Source: Thermoleophilia bacterium (GTDB taxonomy: Bacteria; Actinomycetota; Thermoleophilia; Gaiellales; JAICJC01). Taken from it: 9,817 nucleotides of DNA. A program made the position numbers and the translations under genes. This document shows, in pieces, positions 1-6,497 of the stretch (positions are counted from its first letter, which is position 1; each line of letters begins with the position of its first letter). The notes below the pieces were generated by a model. The model saw nothing but the letters and a program-made list of their open reading frames with translations, searched no databases and was not told where the DNA came from. The stretch is taken from NCBI GenBank assembly GCA_025928435.1, contig JAICJM010000156.1:1-9817 (forward strand), written 5' to 3'.

Positions 1-1482
1 CGCGTGGTCGAGGCGCTGCGCGACCGGCGTGTGATCACGCACGGGCTCAAGCACCCTGCGCTGGTGCCCGCCGGCGACACGGCCATCGCCGCCTACCTGC
101 TCGACCCGGGCCGGGCCGACTACGAGATCGACGACCTGGCCGAGGAGGCCGGGCTCGGCCTGCAGGTCGCGGCCGACGAGGAGACCTCGGCGCTCGTGCG
201 CGCCGCCGCCGCCGCGCGGCGCCTGCACCCGCGCGCCTCAGAGCGGCTCGGCGAGCGCGAGATGACCGACCTCTACCAGGACATCGAGCTGCCCCTCGTG
301 CCCGTGCTGGGGGCGATGGAGGCGGCCGGGATCAGGGTCGACACCTACCGCCTGGCCGAGATCGCGGCCAAGCTGGCCGACCAGGTGGAGGAGCTCGAGG
401 CCCGCTGCCACGAGCTGGCCGGCGGGCCGTTCGTGATCGGGTCGCCGAAGCAGCTCGGGGAGGTGCTGTTCGAGCGGCTGGGCCTGCCCGCCGACCGCAA
501 GGGCAAGACGGGCTACTCCACCGACGCGCGCGTGCTGGCCAAGATCCGCGACATGCACCCGATCGTCGACGTGGTCGAGCAGTGGCGCGAGCAGTCGAAG
601 CTCCTGAACACCTACCTGGTGCCGCTGCCCGACCTGATCGACTCATCAGACAGGCGCCTGCACACGACGTTCAGCCAGACGACCGCCGCCACCGGCCGGC
701 TCTCGTCGATCCGCCCCAACCTGCAGAACATCCCCATCCGCACCCCCCTCGGGCGCGAGATCCGCAGCGCCTTCGTGGCGGGCGAGGGGTCGAAGCTGCT
801 CTCGGCCGACTACTCCCAGGTCGAGCTGCGCATCCTCACCCACCTCTCCGGCGAGCCGGCCCTGCACGAGGCCTTCGCTCGCGGCGAGGACATCCACCGG
901 GTGACGGCATCGCAGGTGCTGGGGAAGCCGCCGGCCGAGCTCACCCGCGACGAGCGCAACAAGGCCAAGGCCGTCAACTTCGGGATCATCTACGGCATCA
1001 GCTCGTTCGGGCTCTCGGAGCAGCTCGGAATCTCCCGCGAGGAGGCGCAGAGCTTCATCGACACCTATCTGGCCCGGTTCCCGCGCGTGAACGAGTTCAT
1101 CGCCGCGACGATCGAGCGCGCCAAGACCGACGGCTGGGTCACCACGCTGTTCGGGCGGCGGCGGCCGATCCCGGAGCTGCGCGCGTCGAACTGGCAGACG
1201 CGCAGCCTCGGTGAGCGGCTGGCGGTGAACACGGTCATGCAGGGCAGCGCCGCGGACATCATCAAGGTGGCCATGATCCGCATCCACCAGCGCCTGCGCG
1301 ACGAGGGCCGCCGCTCGAAGCTCGTCCTGCAGATCCACGACGAGCTCCTGTTCGAGGCCGCCGACGGCGAGATCTCGGCCCTGCGGACGCTCGTCGCCGA
1401 GGAGATGACAGGCGCCTACCCGCTCGACCCGGCGCTCGCCGTCGACGTCGGCGTGGGCGCGACCTGGCTGGAGGCGAAATGA
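1..1482 (+). CDS. polA: DNA polymerase I, C-terminal part (5' end outside window)
   Basis: This is the C-terminal 493 codons of a family A DNA polymerase, which fills gaps in DNA repair and replaces Okazaki primers. The reading frame is open from base 1, so the 5'-nuclease domain and part of the exonuclease-like domain lie upstream. Numbering from the GTG at base 4, the finger and palm motifs are intact: TATGRLSS and PNLQNIPIR (about 229-246), motif A DYSQVELR (269-276, metal-binding Asp269), motif B RNKAKAVNFGIIYG (318-331), and motif C QIHDELLFE (443-451, Asp446). The exonuclease-like remnant (about 1-80) looks degenerate. An Asp in a GDT-AYLL context (Asp25) matches the E. coli Asp424 region, but the DAD segment holding Asp501 is replaced by an alanine run, so proofreading is probably lost, as in mycobacterial and Taq PolA. 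The TGA stop overlaps the ATG of the next gene. Confidence 0.97.
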   Translation, partial: RVVEALRDRRVITHGLKHPALVPAGDTAIAAYLLDPGRADYEIDDLAEEAGLGLQVAADEETSALVRAAAAARRLHPRASERLGEREMTDLYQDIELPLVPVLGAMEAAGIRVDTYRLAEIAAKLADQVEELEARCHELAGGPFVIGSPKQLGEVLFERLGLPADRKGKTGYSTDARVLAKIRDMHPIVDVVEQWREQSKLLNTYLVPLPDLIDSSDRRLHTTFSQTTAATGRLSSIRPNLQNIPIRTPLGREIRSAFVAGEGSKLLSADYSQVELRILTHLSGEPALHEAFARGEDIHRVTASQVLGKPPAELTRDERNKAKAVNFGIIYGISSFGLSEQLGISREEAQSFIDTYLARFPRVNEFIAATIERAKTDGWVTTLFGRRRPIPELRASNWQTRSLGERLAVNTVMQGSAADIIKVAMIRIHQRLRDEGRRSKLVLQIHDELLFEAADGEISALRTLVAEEMTGAYPLDPALAVDVGVGATWLEAK

Positions 1483-1919
1483 CCTGGACGCAGATCAACG
1501 GCACGATCAGCGCGCTGCCCGCGCGCCGCGGCGAGGAGCCCGGCACCTACCTGTGGATCGACGCCGGCGAGCGCGGCGAGCAGGTGGTCGCCGAGCTGTT
1601 CCTGCCCGCGGTGGCGGCCGACAGCCTCGACAGCGCGCTCGGCGTCGCCATCGGGTCCGTCCGCGTCTACGGCGACGACCGCGCCGGCGAGGTGCGGCTC
1701 GAGTTCGGCCGCGTCCGGGACGGGCGGGGCGTCGTCTCCGCGCGCGGGGCCGGGGTCGACTCGGACATCGTCTTCGCGCTCAGCCACCACCCGCCCGACG
1801 GAGGCTTCTGCCCGCATTGCGGCTCGGAGCTCGCCCTCGAGGTGGTCAAGGTCATCACACCGCCCGACGGCGGTGTGATCGGGATGCCTGCCGGACGCTG
1901 CACTCGATGCGGATCCTGA
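1479..1919 (+). CDS. Small zinc-ribbon protein of unknown function
   Basis: The gene encodes 146 residues; I do not recognise a named family. The last third carries two CxxC pairs, CPHC (Cys111, Cys114) and CTRC (Cys141, Cys144), spaced as in a zinc ribbon, so structural zinc binding is likely. Residues 1-100 look like a compact beta-rich domain with many acidic and valine-rich strands, and there is no signal peptide or membrane segment. The ATG overlaps the polA stop as ATGA, and a GGAGG Shine-Dalgarno sits at 1470-1474, four bases upstream, so this start is well supported and translation is probably coupled to polA. The 3' end overlaps the following lipoprotein gene by 13 bases. Zinc ribbons often bind nucleic acid or protein partners, and a role linked to PolA is possible, but that is inference from position only. 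Confidence 0.75.
   Translation: MTWTQINGTISALPARRGEEPGTYLWIDAGERGEQVVAELFLPAVAADSLDSALGVAIGSVRVYGDDRAGEVRLEFGRVRDGRGVVSARGAGVDSDIVFALSHHPPDGGFCPHCGSELALEVVKVITPPDGGVIGMPAGRCTRCGS
1854..1879 (+). promoter_or_regulatory. Perfect 11-bp stem-loop inside the end of the zinc-ribbon gene
   Basis: Bases 1854-1864 are the exact reverse complement of 1869-1879, with a CGAC loop (1865-1868). The hairpin lies in coding sequence (residues ITPPDGGVI) 27 bases before the lipoprotein start at 1907. No T-run follows, so a classical intrinsic terminator is unlikely. It could be an mRNA structure that tunes expression of the downstream gene, a partial terminator, or a dyad operator. The symmetry is seen directly; the role is inference. 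Confidence 0.45.
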
Positions 1920-3031
1920 AAGCGGCCGCCGTGATGGCCGCCCTGCTGGCGGCCGTCTCGTGCGAGGGCCACTCGGGGGCGAGCGCGCCGAAGGCATGCA
2001 GCGGGCTGCGCCGACCGGGCGTGCCGCTCGCGTTCGCCCCCGCCCGCCCGCCGTCGTTTGCGCGGGCGCGTTGCATCGGTCTCCAGTACGCCGCCGTGGT
2101 CGGGCAGCTCGGATGGGGGCGGCTACCCAAGACCATGCGCGGCAGCGGCAGCCTCCTGGCCTGGCAGCAGCGTTCGCTGCTCTACGCGTGCAACCGCTGC
2201 GGCCTGGCCGGATTCGGGCTCGGTTGGGTGCGCGCCCACCATCCGGGCTGGATTCTGCACTCGGCTGCGGGCACCGAGATCCACCCGAACGAGCATCCGG
2301 GGTGGGTGCTCCTGAACTTCACCGACCCCAAGTACTACTCCGCCTGGGCGCAGCACGTGCGCCACAGCCTGATCGCCGGCGGGTGGACCGGGGTGGAGGT
2401 GATCGACGCGGGCAACGACCCCGACTGGAGCGACGTGCCCGTCGACCCGGCCACGGGCGACCTCATGACCGAGCGTCACCGGCGCCATTACGTGGCCCGT
2501 GCGCTCGCGCTCGTGCGGGCGACGCTGAAGATCAAGGGCTACTCGCTCCTGGCGGACAACGGCCCGCCGTCGGTGGTGAGCTTCGACCAGATCAACAGCA
2601 CGGACGCCGTGACGGTCGGCGAGGGATTCGGACGTCTGGCCGGAGCGGCGTGGGATCAGGTGTTCCACTACTTCCAGAAGGCGGGCGGGTGGGAGTCGGG
2701 CGTCTACGTCCGCGACGACCCCGGGCTGACGCGCGACCAGACGATCTACGGCCTGGCGTCCTTCCTGCTCGTGGCGATCCCGCGTGGCTCCGCCTACATG
2801 GGAACCGGCGGGGCGAGCTCGCCGATCTACCAGATCTCCCCCGGCGCGGCCCCGACAACCCCGGCCACGAAGGACGGCGGGGTGTGGGTGCGGACGTATC
2901 CGAACGCCGTCGTGGCGGTGAACCCCTCCGACGTCGCGGACAGCATTTCGATGGGGTCGGCGGGCCACGTGACGATCCCGCCGCGCTCCGCCGCGATCGA
3001 GTCCGGGGGGCATCTGCTCACCAGCGGGTGA
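1907..3031 (+). CDS. Putative glycoside hydrolase-like lipoprotein (GHL15 type)
   Basis: The gene encodes 374 residues. The N-terminus has a charged start (MRILK), a hydrophobic run and a lipobox-like AVSC with Cys19, suggesting a lipoprotein on the outer face of the membrane. The body resembles the hypothetical glycosyl-hydrolase families (GHL15, TIM-barrel type): a strand followed by HPGWILH (112-118), PGWVLLNFTDPKYYSAW (131-147), GVEVIDAGND (162-171), a strand ending LLADNGP (214-220) and a DAVTVGEGFGR segment (233-243). Asp167, Asp171 and Glu239 sit at strand ends where catalytic acids would be expected, but I cannot assign them. The C-terminal portion looks like the beta-sandwich that often follows such barrels. 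The ATG at 1907 is chosen because it opens the signal peptide; upstream codons in this frame are an arginine-rich shadow of the previous gene. It overlaps that gene by 13 bases and shows no clear ribosome site, so coupling is likely. The sugar substrate is unknown. Confidence 0.75.
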   Translation: MRILKAAAVMAALLAAVSCEGHSGASAPKACSGLRRPGVPLAFAPARPPSFARARCIGLQYAAVVGQLGWGRLPKTMRGSGSLLAWQQRSLLYACNRCGLAGFGLGWVRAHHPGWILHSAAGTEIHPNEHPGWVLLNFTDPKYYSAWAQHVRHSLIAGGWTGVEVIDAGNDPDWSDVPVDPATGDLMTERHRRHYVARALALVRATLKIKGYSLLADNGPPSVVSFDQINSTDAVTVGEGFGRLAGAAWDQVFHYFQKAGGWESGVYVRDDPGLTRDQTIYGLASFLLVAIPRGSAYMGTGGASSPIYQISPGAAPTTPATKDGGVWVRTYPNAVVAVNPSDVADSISMGSAGHVTIPPRSAAIESGGHLLTSG

Positions 3032-3040
3032 GGCCGTTTG

Positions 3041-3046
3041 TATACT
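3041..3046 (+). promoter_or_regulatory. Likely promoter -10 element for rpsA
   Basis: TATACT matches the TATAAT consensus at five of six positions and stands out as AT-rich in a very GC-rich sequence. It lies ten bases after the lipoprotein stop and about 75 bases before the rpsA start, so transcription would begin near 3053 and give a leader of roughly 70 nt. No good -35 box is visible at 16-18 bp spacing (TCACCA at 3018-3023 matches TTGACA at only three positions). Confidence 0.55.
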
Positions 3047-3055
3047 ACGGCCCGC

Positions 3056-3074
3056 GGCGGGTCACCTCCCCGCC
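3056..3074 (+). promoter_or_regulatory. rpsA leader hairpin with an anti-Shine-Dalgarno-like loop
   Basis: GGCGGG (3056-3061) pairs perfectly with CCCGCC (3069-3074), leaving the seven-base loop TCACCTC. The string TCACCTCC (3062-3069) is identical to the conserved 3' tail of 16S rRNA that contains the anti-Shine-Dalgarno. It sits near the predicted 5' end of the rpsA transcript. In E. coli, rpsA lacks a strong Shine-Dalgarno and is autoregulated by S1 through leader structure, so a regulatory leader is plausible, but this exact arrangement could be chance. Confidence 0.35.
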
Positions 3075-3121
3075 TATTGCGTGCTGCAAACGTTCCACCG
3101 AACTTTTACGTCCCATTCTTG

Positions 3122-4501
3122 ATGGCAACGACTGATACCGACACCTGGATGATCGAGGTCGACGGGGAGCTCATCCCCGACTACGACCGCACCCTGACCA
3201 ACTTCAACGAGGGCGACGTCGTCACCGGCACCGTGGTCCGCGTCGACAAGGACGAAATCCTGGTCGACATCGGCTACAAGTCGGAGGGCGTCATCCCCAT
3301 CTCCGAGCTCTCGATCCGGCGGTCGGTGAACCCGGACGACGAGGTCGAGATCGGCCAGGAGATCGACGCGCTGGTGCTCCAGAAGGAGGACGCCGAGGGC
3401 CGGCTGATCCTCTCGAAGAAGCGGGCCCGGTTCGAGAAGGCGTGGCAGCGCATCGAGGCAGCCGCGGAGAGCGGCGAGCCGGTGGAGGGCAAGGTCATCG
3501 AGGTCGTCAAGGGCGGCCTGATCATCGACCTCGGCGTGCGCGGCTTCCTGCCCGCGTCGCTGGTCGACATCCGCCGCGTGCAGGACCTCGAGGAGTACCG
3601 CGACCAGACGCTCCTGTGCAAGGTGATCGAGCTCAACCGCAGCCGCAACAACGTCGTGCTGTCGCGGCGGGCGGTGCTCGAGGAGGAGCGCAAGGAGGCC
3701 CGCCAGCAGATCCTCGACCGGCTGTCGCCGGGCGTCGAGGTCGAGGGCCAGATCTCGAACATCGTCGACTTCGGCGCCTTCGTCGACCTGGACGGCATCG
3801 ACGGGCTGATCCACATCTCGGAGCTCAGCTGGAGCCATGTGAACCATCCGTCCGAGGTGCTCGAGATCGGCCAGAAGGTGCGGGTCAAGGTGCTCGACGT
3901 CGACCGCGACCGCCAGCGCATCTCGCTGGGCCTCAAGCAGACCCAGACCGACCCCTGGCAGCGGGTCATCGACGAGACGCAGCAGGGCGACGTGGTCGCC
4001 GGCCGGATCACCAAGGTGGTCACGTTCGGTGCCTTCGCGGAGATCGTCTCCGGCGTCGAGGGCCTGATCCACATCTCGGAGCTGGCCGAGCACCACGTCG
4101 AGAACCCGCGCGAGGTCGTGCAGCAGGGCGAGGAGGTGCGGGTCAAGATCATCGAGATCGATCCCGACCGCCGCCGCCTGTCCCTGTCGCTGCGCCGTGT
4201 CGAGGCGGGCGAGCCGGTGAAGACGATCGACCTTGGCACGCCGGGCGGGCGCCAGGAGGCCGAGGTGCCGGAGCTGGGCCTGTCCGAAGACGTGTTCGCC
4301 GACCAGCCGCAGGCGGCCGAGGACGAGCCGGAGGCTCCCGAGGCAACGGCCGGGCCGGAGGCCGAGGCGGAGGTCGAGGACGAGGCGGTCGCCGGCGAGA
4401 GCCCCACCGACGACGCGACCGAGGACGACGCACCCGCCGACGAGACGCCCGCCGAGGTCTCGGCGCCGGATCCTGGCGACGGGACGGCCGACGAGGGATA
4501 G
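3122..4501 (+). CDS. rpsA: 30S ribosomal protein S1
   Basis: S1 binds mRNA on the 30S subunit and helps unstructured or weak-RBS messages to initiate. The 459-residue protein has four S1 (OB-fold) domains at about 29-102, 118-185, 203-272 and 288-357. The last two are the most canonical, each with FGAF followed by GLIHISEL. Four domains plus a long tail is the usual actinobacterial size; E. coli has six domains. Residues 375-459 form a disordered, strongly acidic tail rich in Glu, Asp, Ala and Pro. The ATG at 3122 (MATTDTDTW) is preferred over the in-frame TTG at 3038, because the TTG overlaps the predicted -10 box and the intervening residues are non-conserved in character. No Shine-Dalgarno is visible before 3122, where the sequence is pyrimidine-rich, as often seen for rpsA. 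coaE follows after 16 bases. Confidence 0.96.
   Translation: MATTDTDTWMIEVDGELIPDYDRTLTNFNEGDVVTGTVVRVDKDEILVDIGYKSEGVIPISELSIRRSVNPDDEVEIGQEIDALVLQKEDAEGRLILSKKRARFEKAWQRIEAAAESGEPVEGKVIEVVKGGLIIDLGVRGFLPASLVDIRRVQDLEEYRDQTLLCKVIELNRSRNNVVLSRRAVLEEERKEARQQILDRLSPGVEVEGQISNIVDFGAFVDLDGIDGLIHISELSWSHVNHPSEVLEIGQKVRVKVLDVDRDRQRISLGLKQTQTDPWQRVIDETQQGDVVAGRITKVVTFGAFAEIVSGVEGLIHISELAEHHVENPREVVQQGEEVRVKIIEIDPDRRRLSLSLRRVEAGEPVKTIDLGTPGGRQEAEVPELGLSEDVFADQPQAAEDEPEAPEATAGPEAEAEVEDEAVAGESPTDDATEDDAPADETPAEVSAPDPGDGTADEG
3806..4083 (+). repeat. 20-bp direct repeat from S1 domains 3 and 4 of rpsA
   Basis: Bases 3806-3825 and 4064-4083 are identical over 20 bases and encode the same S1-domain motif (LIHISEL). 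This reflects the internal domain duplication of S1 together with strong codon bias; it does not indicate a mobile or recombination element. Confidence 0.85.
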
Positions 4502-4515
4502 GGCGCCCGGCGCCC
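4501..4515 (+). promoter_or_regulatory. GC hairpin between the rpsA stop and the coaE start
   Basis: GGGCGC (4501-4506) pairs with GCGCCC (4510-4515) around a CCG loop, starting on the last base of the rpsA TAG stop and ending two bases before the coaE GTG. It would hinder free ribosome entry at coaE, so coaE may depend on ribosomes finishing rpsA. There is no T-run, so a strong terminator is unlikely. Confidence 0.35.
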
Positions 4516-4517
4516 CC

Positions 4518-5081
4518 GTGCTCGTGGGGCTGACGGGCGGCATCGGCAGCGGCAAGTCGGAGGCACTGCGTGCCTTCGGCCGCCACGGCGCCGCGACGCT
4601 GTCGAGCGACGAGGGTGTGCGCCGCCTCTACACCCGCGAGCCGGTGAAGCGGGCCGTGCGCGAGCATTTCGGCCCGGGGGCGATCACGCCGGAGGGCGAG
4701 GTCGACCGGGCCGCCATCGGCGCGGTCGTCTTCTCCGACGCGGCCGAGCTGCGCTGGCTCGAGGGCCTGCTCCTGCCGCTCCTCGCCGAGGAGTTCGCCG
4801 CGTGGCGCGATCGCGAGATCGGCGGGGGCGCGCGACTGCTCGTCCACGAGGCGCCCACGCTGTTCGAGGCCGGCGTCGACGGCCGCTACGACGTGATCCT
4901 GACCGTGACCGCCCCGGCGGACATGCGTGAGTCCCGTCGCCCCGGCGCGCGCCGCCAGATGGCCCACCAGCTGCCCGAGGACGAGAAGGCCGCCCGCAGC
5001 GACTACGTGTACGAGAACACGGGCACGCTCGAGGATCTCGACCGCTACGTCGCCGGGCTCGCGGAGCAGCTGACGGGATGA
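4518..5081 (+). CDS. coaE: Dephospho-CoA kinase
   Basis: CoaE phosphorylates the 3'-hydroxyl of dephospho-CoA with ATP, the last step of coenzyme A synthesis in the cytosol. The 187-residue product begins almost at the P-loop, MLVGLTGGIGSGKS (Lys13, Ser14). SSDEGVRRLY (29-38) matches the catalytic Asp region (Asp31), LFEAG (115-119) follows, and the C-terminal QLPEDEK...SDYVYENTGTLEDL (151-174) matches the family's Q...EEK...AD..I.N.GS signature. GTG 4518 is taken as the start because a stop and non-start codons lie upstream in this frame until rpsA coding sequence; GTG 4524 is also possible. Two oddities: the usual HP pair after the LEA/LEG helix reads LLP (Leu86 for His), and the lid between Arg138 and Gln148 is about ten residues shorter than usual. 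The TGA overlaps the next gene's ATG. Confidence 0.93.
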   Translation: MLVGLTGGIGSGKSEALRAFGRHGAATLSSDEGVRRLYTREPVKRAVREHFGPGAITPEGEVDRAAIGAVVFSDAAELRWLEGLLLPLLAEEFAAWRDREIGGGARLLVHEAPTLFEAGVDGRYDVILTVTAPADMRESRRPGARRQMAHQLPEDEKAARSDYVYENTGTLEDLDRYVAGLAEQLTG

Positions 5082-5650
5082 TCAGGCGGGCCCTGGCCGG
5101 CGTGGCCGCGCTCGTGATCGTCGCCGGCGCGGGGTTCGCCTACCTGCAGCACTCCCAACCCGACTGGTGGGTGCGCTTTCGCCATCCGCTCAACTACCGG
5201 GCCGACGTCGTCGGCTACGCCCGGATCTACCACCTCGATCCGGCGCTGGTCGCCGCGGTCATCTACGAGGAGTCCCGGTTCCGGCCGGACACGCAGTCGA
5301 GCGCCGGCGCGATCGGCCTCATGCAGCTGCTGCCGTCCACTGCGCGCGGGATCGCGCTGCACACCGGCGGACACAAGTTCCGGATCCCCCAGGACCTCTA
5401 CGTCCCCGATCTGAACATCCGCTACGGGTGCTGGTACCTGGCCCACCTCGAGCACAAGTACGCCGGCCATCCGCACGCCGGCGACCTGGCGCTGGCCGCC
5501 TACAACGCCGGGCAGGCCAACGTCGACCGCTGGATCGCCGCGACGCCGGCCGGCCGGGCCGTGAAGATCCGGTTCGACTCCACCCGGGACTACGTCGCGC
5601 ACGTGCGGGTGACCGAGCGCCTCTACGGGCGCGCCTACGACCTGCGCTGA
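5078..5650 (+). CDS. Membrane-anchored lytic transglycosylase (SLT domain)
   Basis: The 190-residue protein has one N-terminal membrane segment or uncleaved signal (about 5-23) followed by a Slt70-type lytic transglycosylase domain. The enzyme cleaves the glycan strands of peptidoglycan with formation of 1,6-anhydro-muramyl ends, on the outer face of the membrane. Family motifs are present in order: EESRF (64-68, catalytic Glu65 in the ES pair), GLMQLLPSTA (80-89), and the AYNAG motif (141-145), with conserved Y/W-rich spacing NIRYGCWYL. The size is small, little more than the catalytic domain. The ATG overlaps the coaE stop as ATGA, with GGAG at 5063-5066. Its last 16 bases overlap the convergent methyltransferase gene. 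A house-keeping role in wall remodelling is inferred from family and position. Confidence 0.92.
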   Translation: MIRRALAGVAALVIVAGAGFAYLQHSQPDWWVRFRHPLNYRADVVGYARIYHLDPALVAAVIYEESRFRPDTQSSAGAIGLMQLLPSTARGIALHTGGHKFRIPQDLYVPDLNIRYGCWYLAHLEHKYAGHPHAGDLALAAYNAGQANVDRWIAATPAGRAVKIRFDSTRDYVAHVRVTERLYGRAYDLR

Positions 5651-6462
5651 GCGCCGAAGCGGGCGCGCAGGATCGAGAGCAGGCCGTTGCGCAGCGGCGG
5701 CACCGCCTGCGCCAGCGGCACCAGGAACCGGAAGGCGACTCCGCGCCCGCGCGGCAGGCGCAGCGTCTCGAGGCCGGCAAGGCCCGGGATCGCGCGGATG
5801 GCGGCGCGCTCGCGGCGGTCGATCGCCCATGTCCAGCGCGGCGGCCGGTACGCCTCGGCGTCCGACTGCGGCTGACGCGCGCTGCGGTCGCGCATCCGCG
5901 GGGAGACGGCGTCGAACACGATCCCGCCCGCCCGGATCCGGGCGGCGCAGGTCGCGAGCAGGCGGTGCACCTCCCCCCGGGTCAGGTACATCAGCAGGCC
6001 CTGCGCGGTCACGAGCACGGGGGCGGAGGTGTCGACCTCATCCATCCAGCGCTCGTCCGTCGCCGAGCAGGCGACGAGGTGGACGCGCGGGTCGCCCGGG
6101 AGCAGCTCGCGGCGCAGGGCGATCGTCTCGGGCAGGTCGACGCCGACCCAGCGCGCCGTGCCCTGGTCGACGCGCCAGAACTGGGTCTCGAGCCCCTCGC
6201 CGAGCGCGACGACCGTCCCGCCGGGATGGCGCGTCAGGAACCTGCGCACCTCGCCGTCGAAGCACGCCGCCCGCAGAGCCTGCCACTGGGCGAGGGCGGG
6301 CGCCGCGTGGCCGAAGCGGCTCTCGAAGGGGAAGTCGATCGAGTCGACGAGCTCGACGGCCCGGGGATCACGCAGCACGGCGTCGGGCCGGCGGGCCTCG
6401 GCGGCGCGGTGATAGAGGTTCCAAAGCAGCGTCTCGGGCACGGCGTCGAGTTGCACCGGCAT
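5635..6462 (-). CDS. SAM-dependent methyltransferase, Ppm2/TcmP (leucine carboxyl methyltransferase-like) family
   Basis: The 275-residue protein fits the LCM-type O-methyltransferase family (COG3315), which includes polyketide-tailoring enzymes such as TcmP as well as many uncharacterised actinobacterial members. The N-terminal helix LWNLYHRAAEARRPDAVLRDP (13-33) is typical. The SAM site is VVALGEGLETQFWRVD (84-99, family form GxGLDTRxxR) followed by WVGVDLPE (105-112, acidic residue Asp109). AQGLLMYLTRGEV (153-165) matches the family's post-II motif. There is no membrane segment. The methyl acceptor is unknown. The ATG at 6460-6462 (minus strand) follows the SRPBCC stop by 35 bases, with a weak GGGA-type ribosome site, so the two are likely co-transcribed. 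The TAG stop overlaps the end of the convergent transglycosylase gene by 16 bases. Confidence 0.88.
   Translation of the reverse strand: MPVQLDAVPETLLWNLYHRAAEARRPDAVLRDPRAVELVDSIDFPFESRFGHAAPALAQWQALRAACFDGEVRRFLTRHPGGTVVALGEGLETQFWRVDQGTARWVGVDLPETIALRRELLPGDPRVHLVACSATDERWMDEVDTSAPVLVTAQGLLMYLTRGEVHRLLATCAARIRAGGIVFDAVSPRMRDRSARQPQSDAEAYRPPRWTWAIDRRERAAIRAIPGLAGLETLRLPRGRGVAFRFLVPLAQAVPPLRNGLLSILRARFGAQRRS
5641..5671. terminator. Possible bidirectional hairpin at the convergent gene ends
   Basis: CCTGCGC (5641-5647) and GCGCAGG (5665-5671) form a 7-bp stem around a 17-base loop that includes the transglycosylase TGA. Because two convergent genes overlap here, a structure terminating both transcripts would be useful. 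There is no T-run on either side and short GC inverted repeats are common in this DNA, so the evidence is weak. Confidence 0.25.
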
Positions 6463-6497
6463 GGCGGTCCCGTTCCCGGCCGGGCCGATCCCTTAAC

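Noticed and set aside
3038..3121. TTG at 3038 as an earlier start for rpsA
   Set aside because: It would overlap the predicted -10 element and add 28 residues with no S1-like character; MATTDTDTW at 3122 is a more natural N-terminus.
3806..4083. 20-bp direct repeat as a mobile-element or recombination signature
   Set aside because: Both copies encode the same S1-domain motif inside rpsA, so domain duplication and codon bias explain it.
3074..4555. Long minus-strand open frames opposite rpsA
   Set aside because: The plus strand encodes four unmistakable S1 domains; the reverse frames are compositional shadows.
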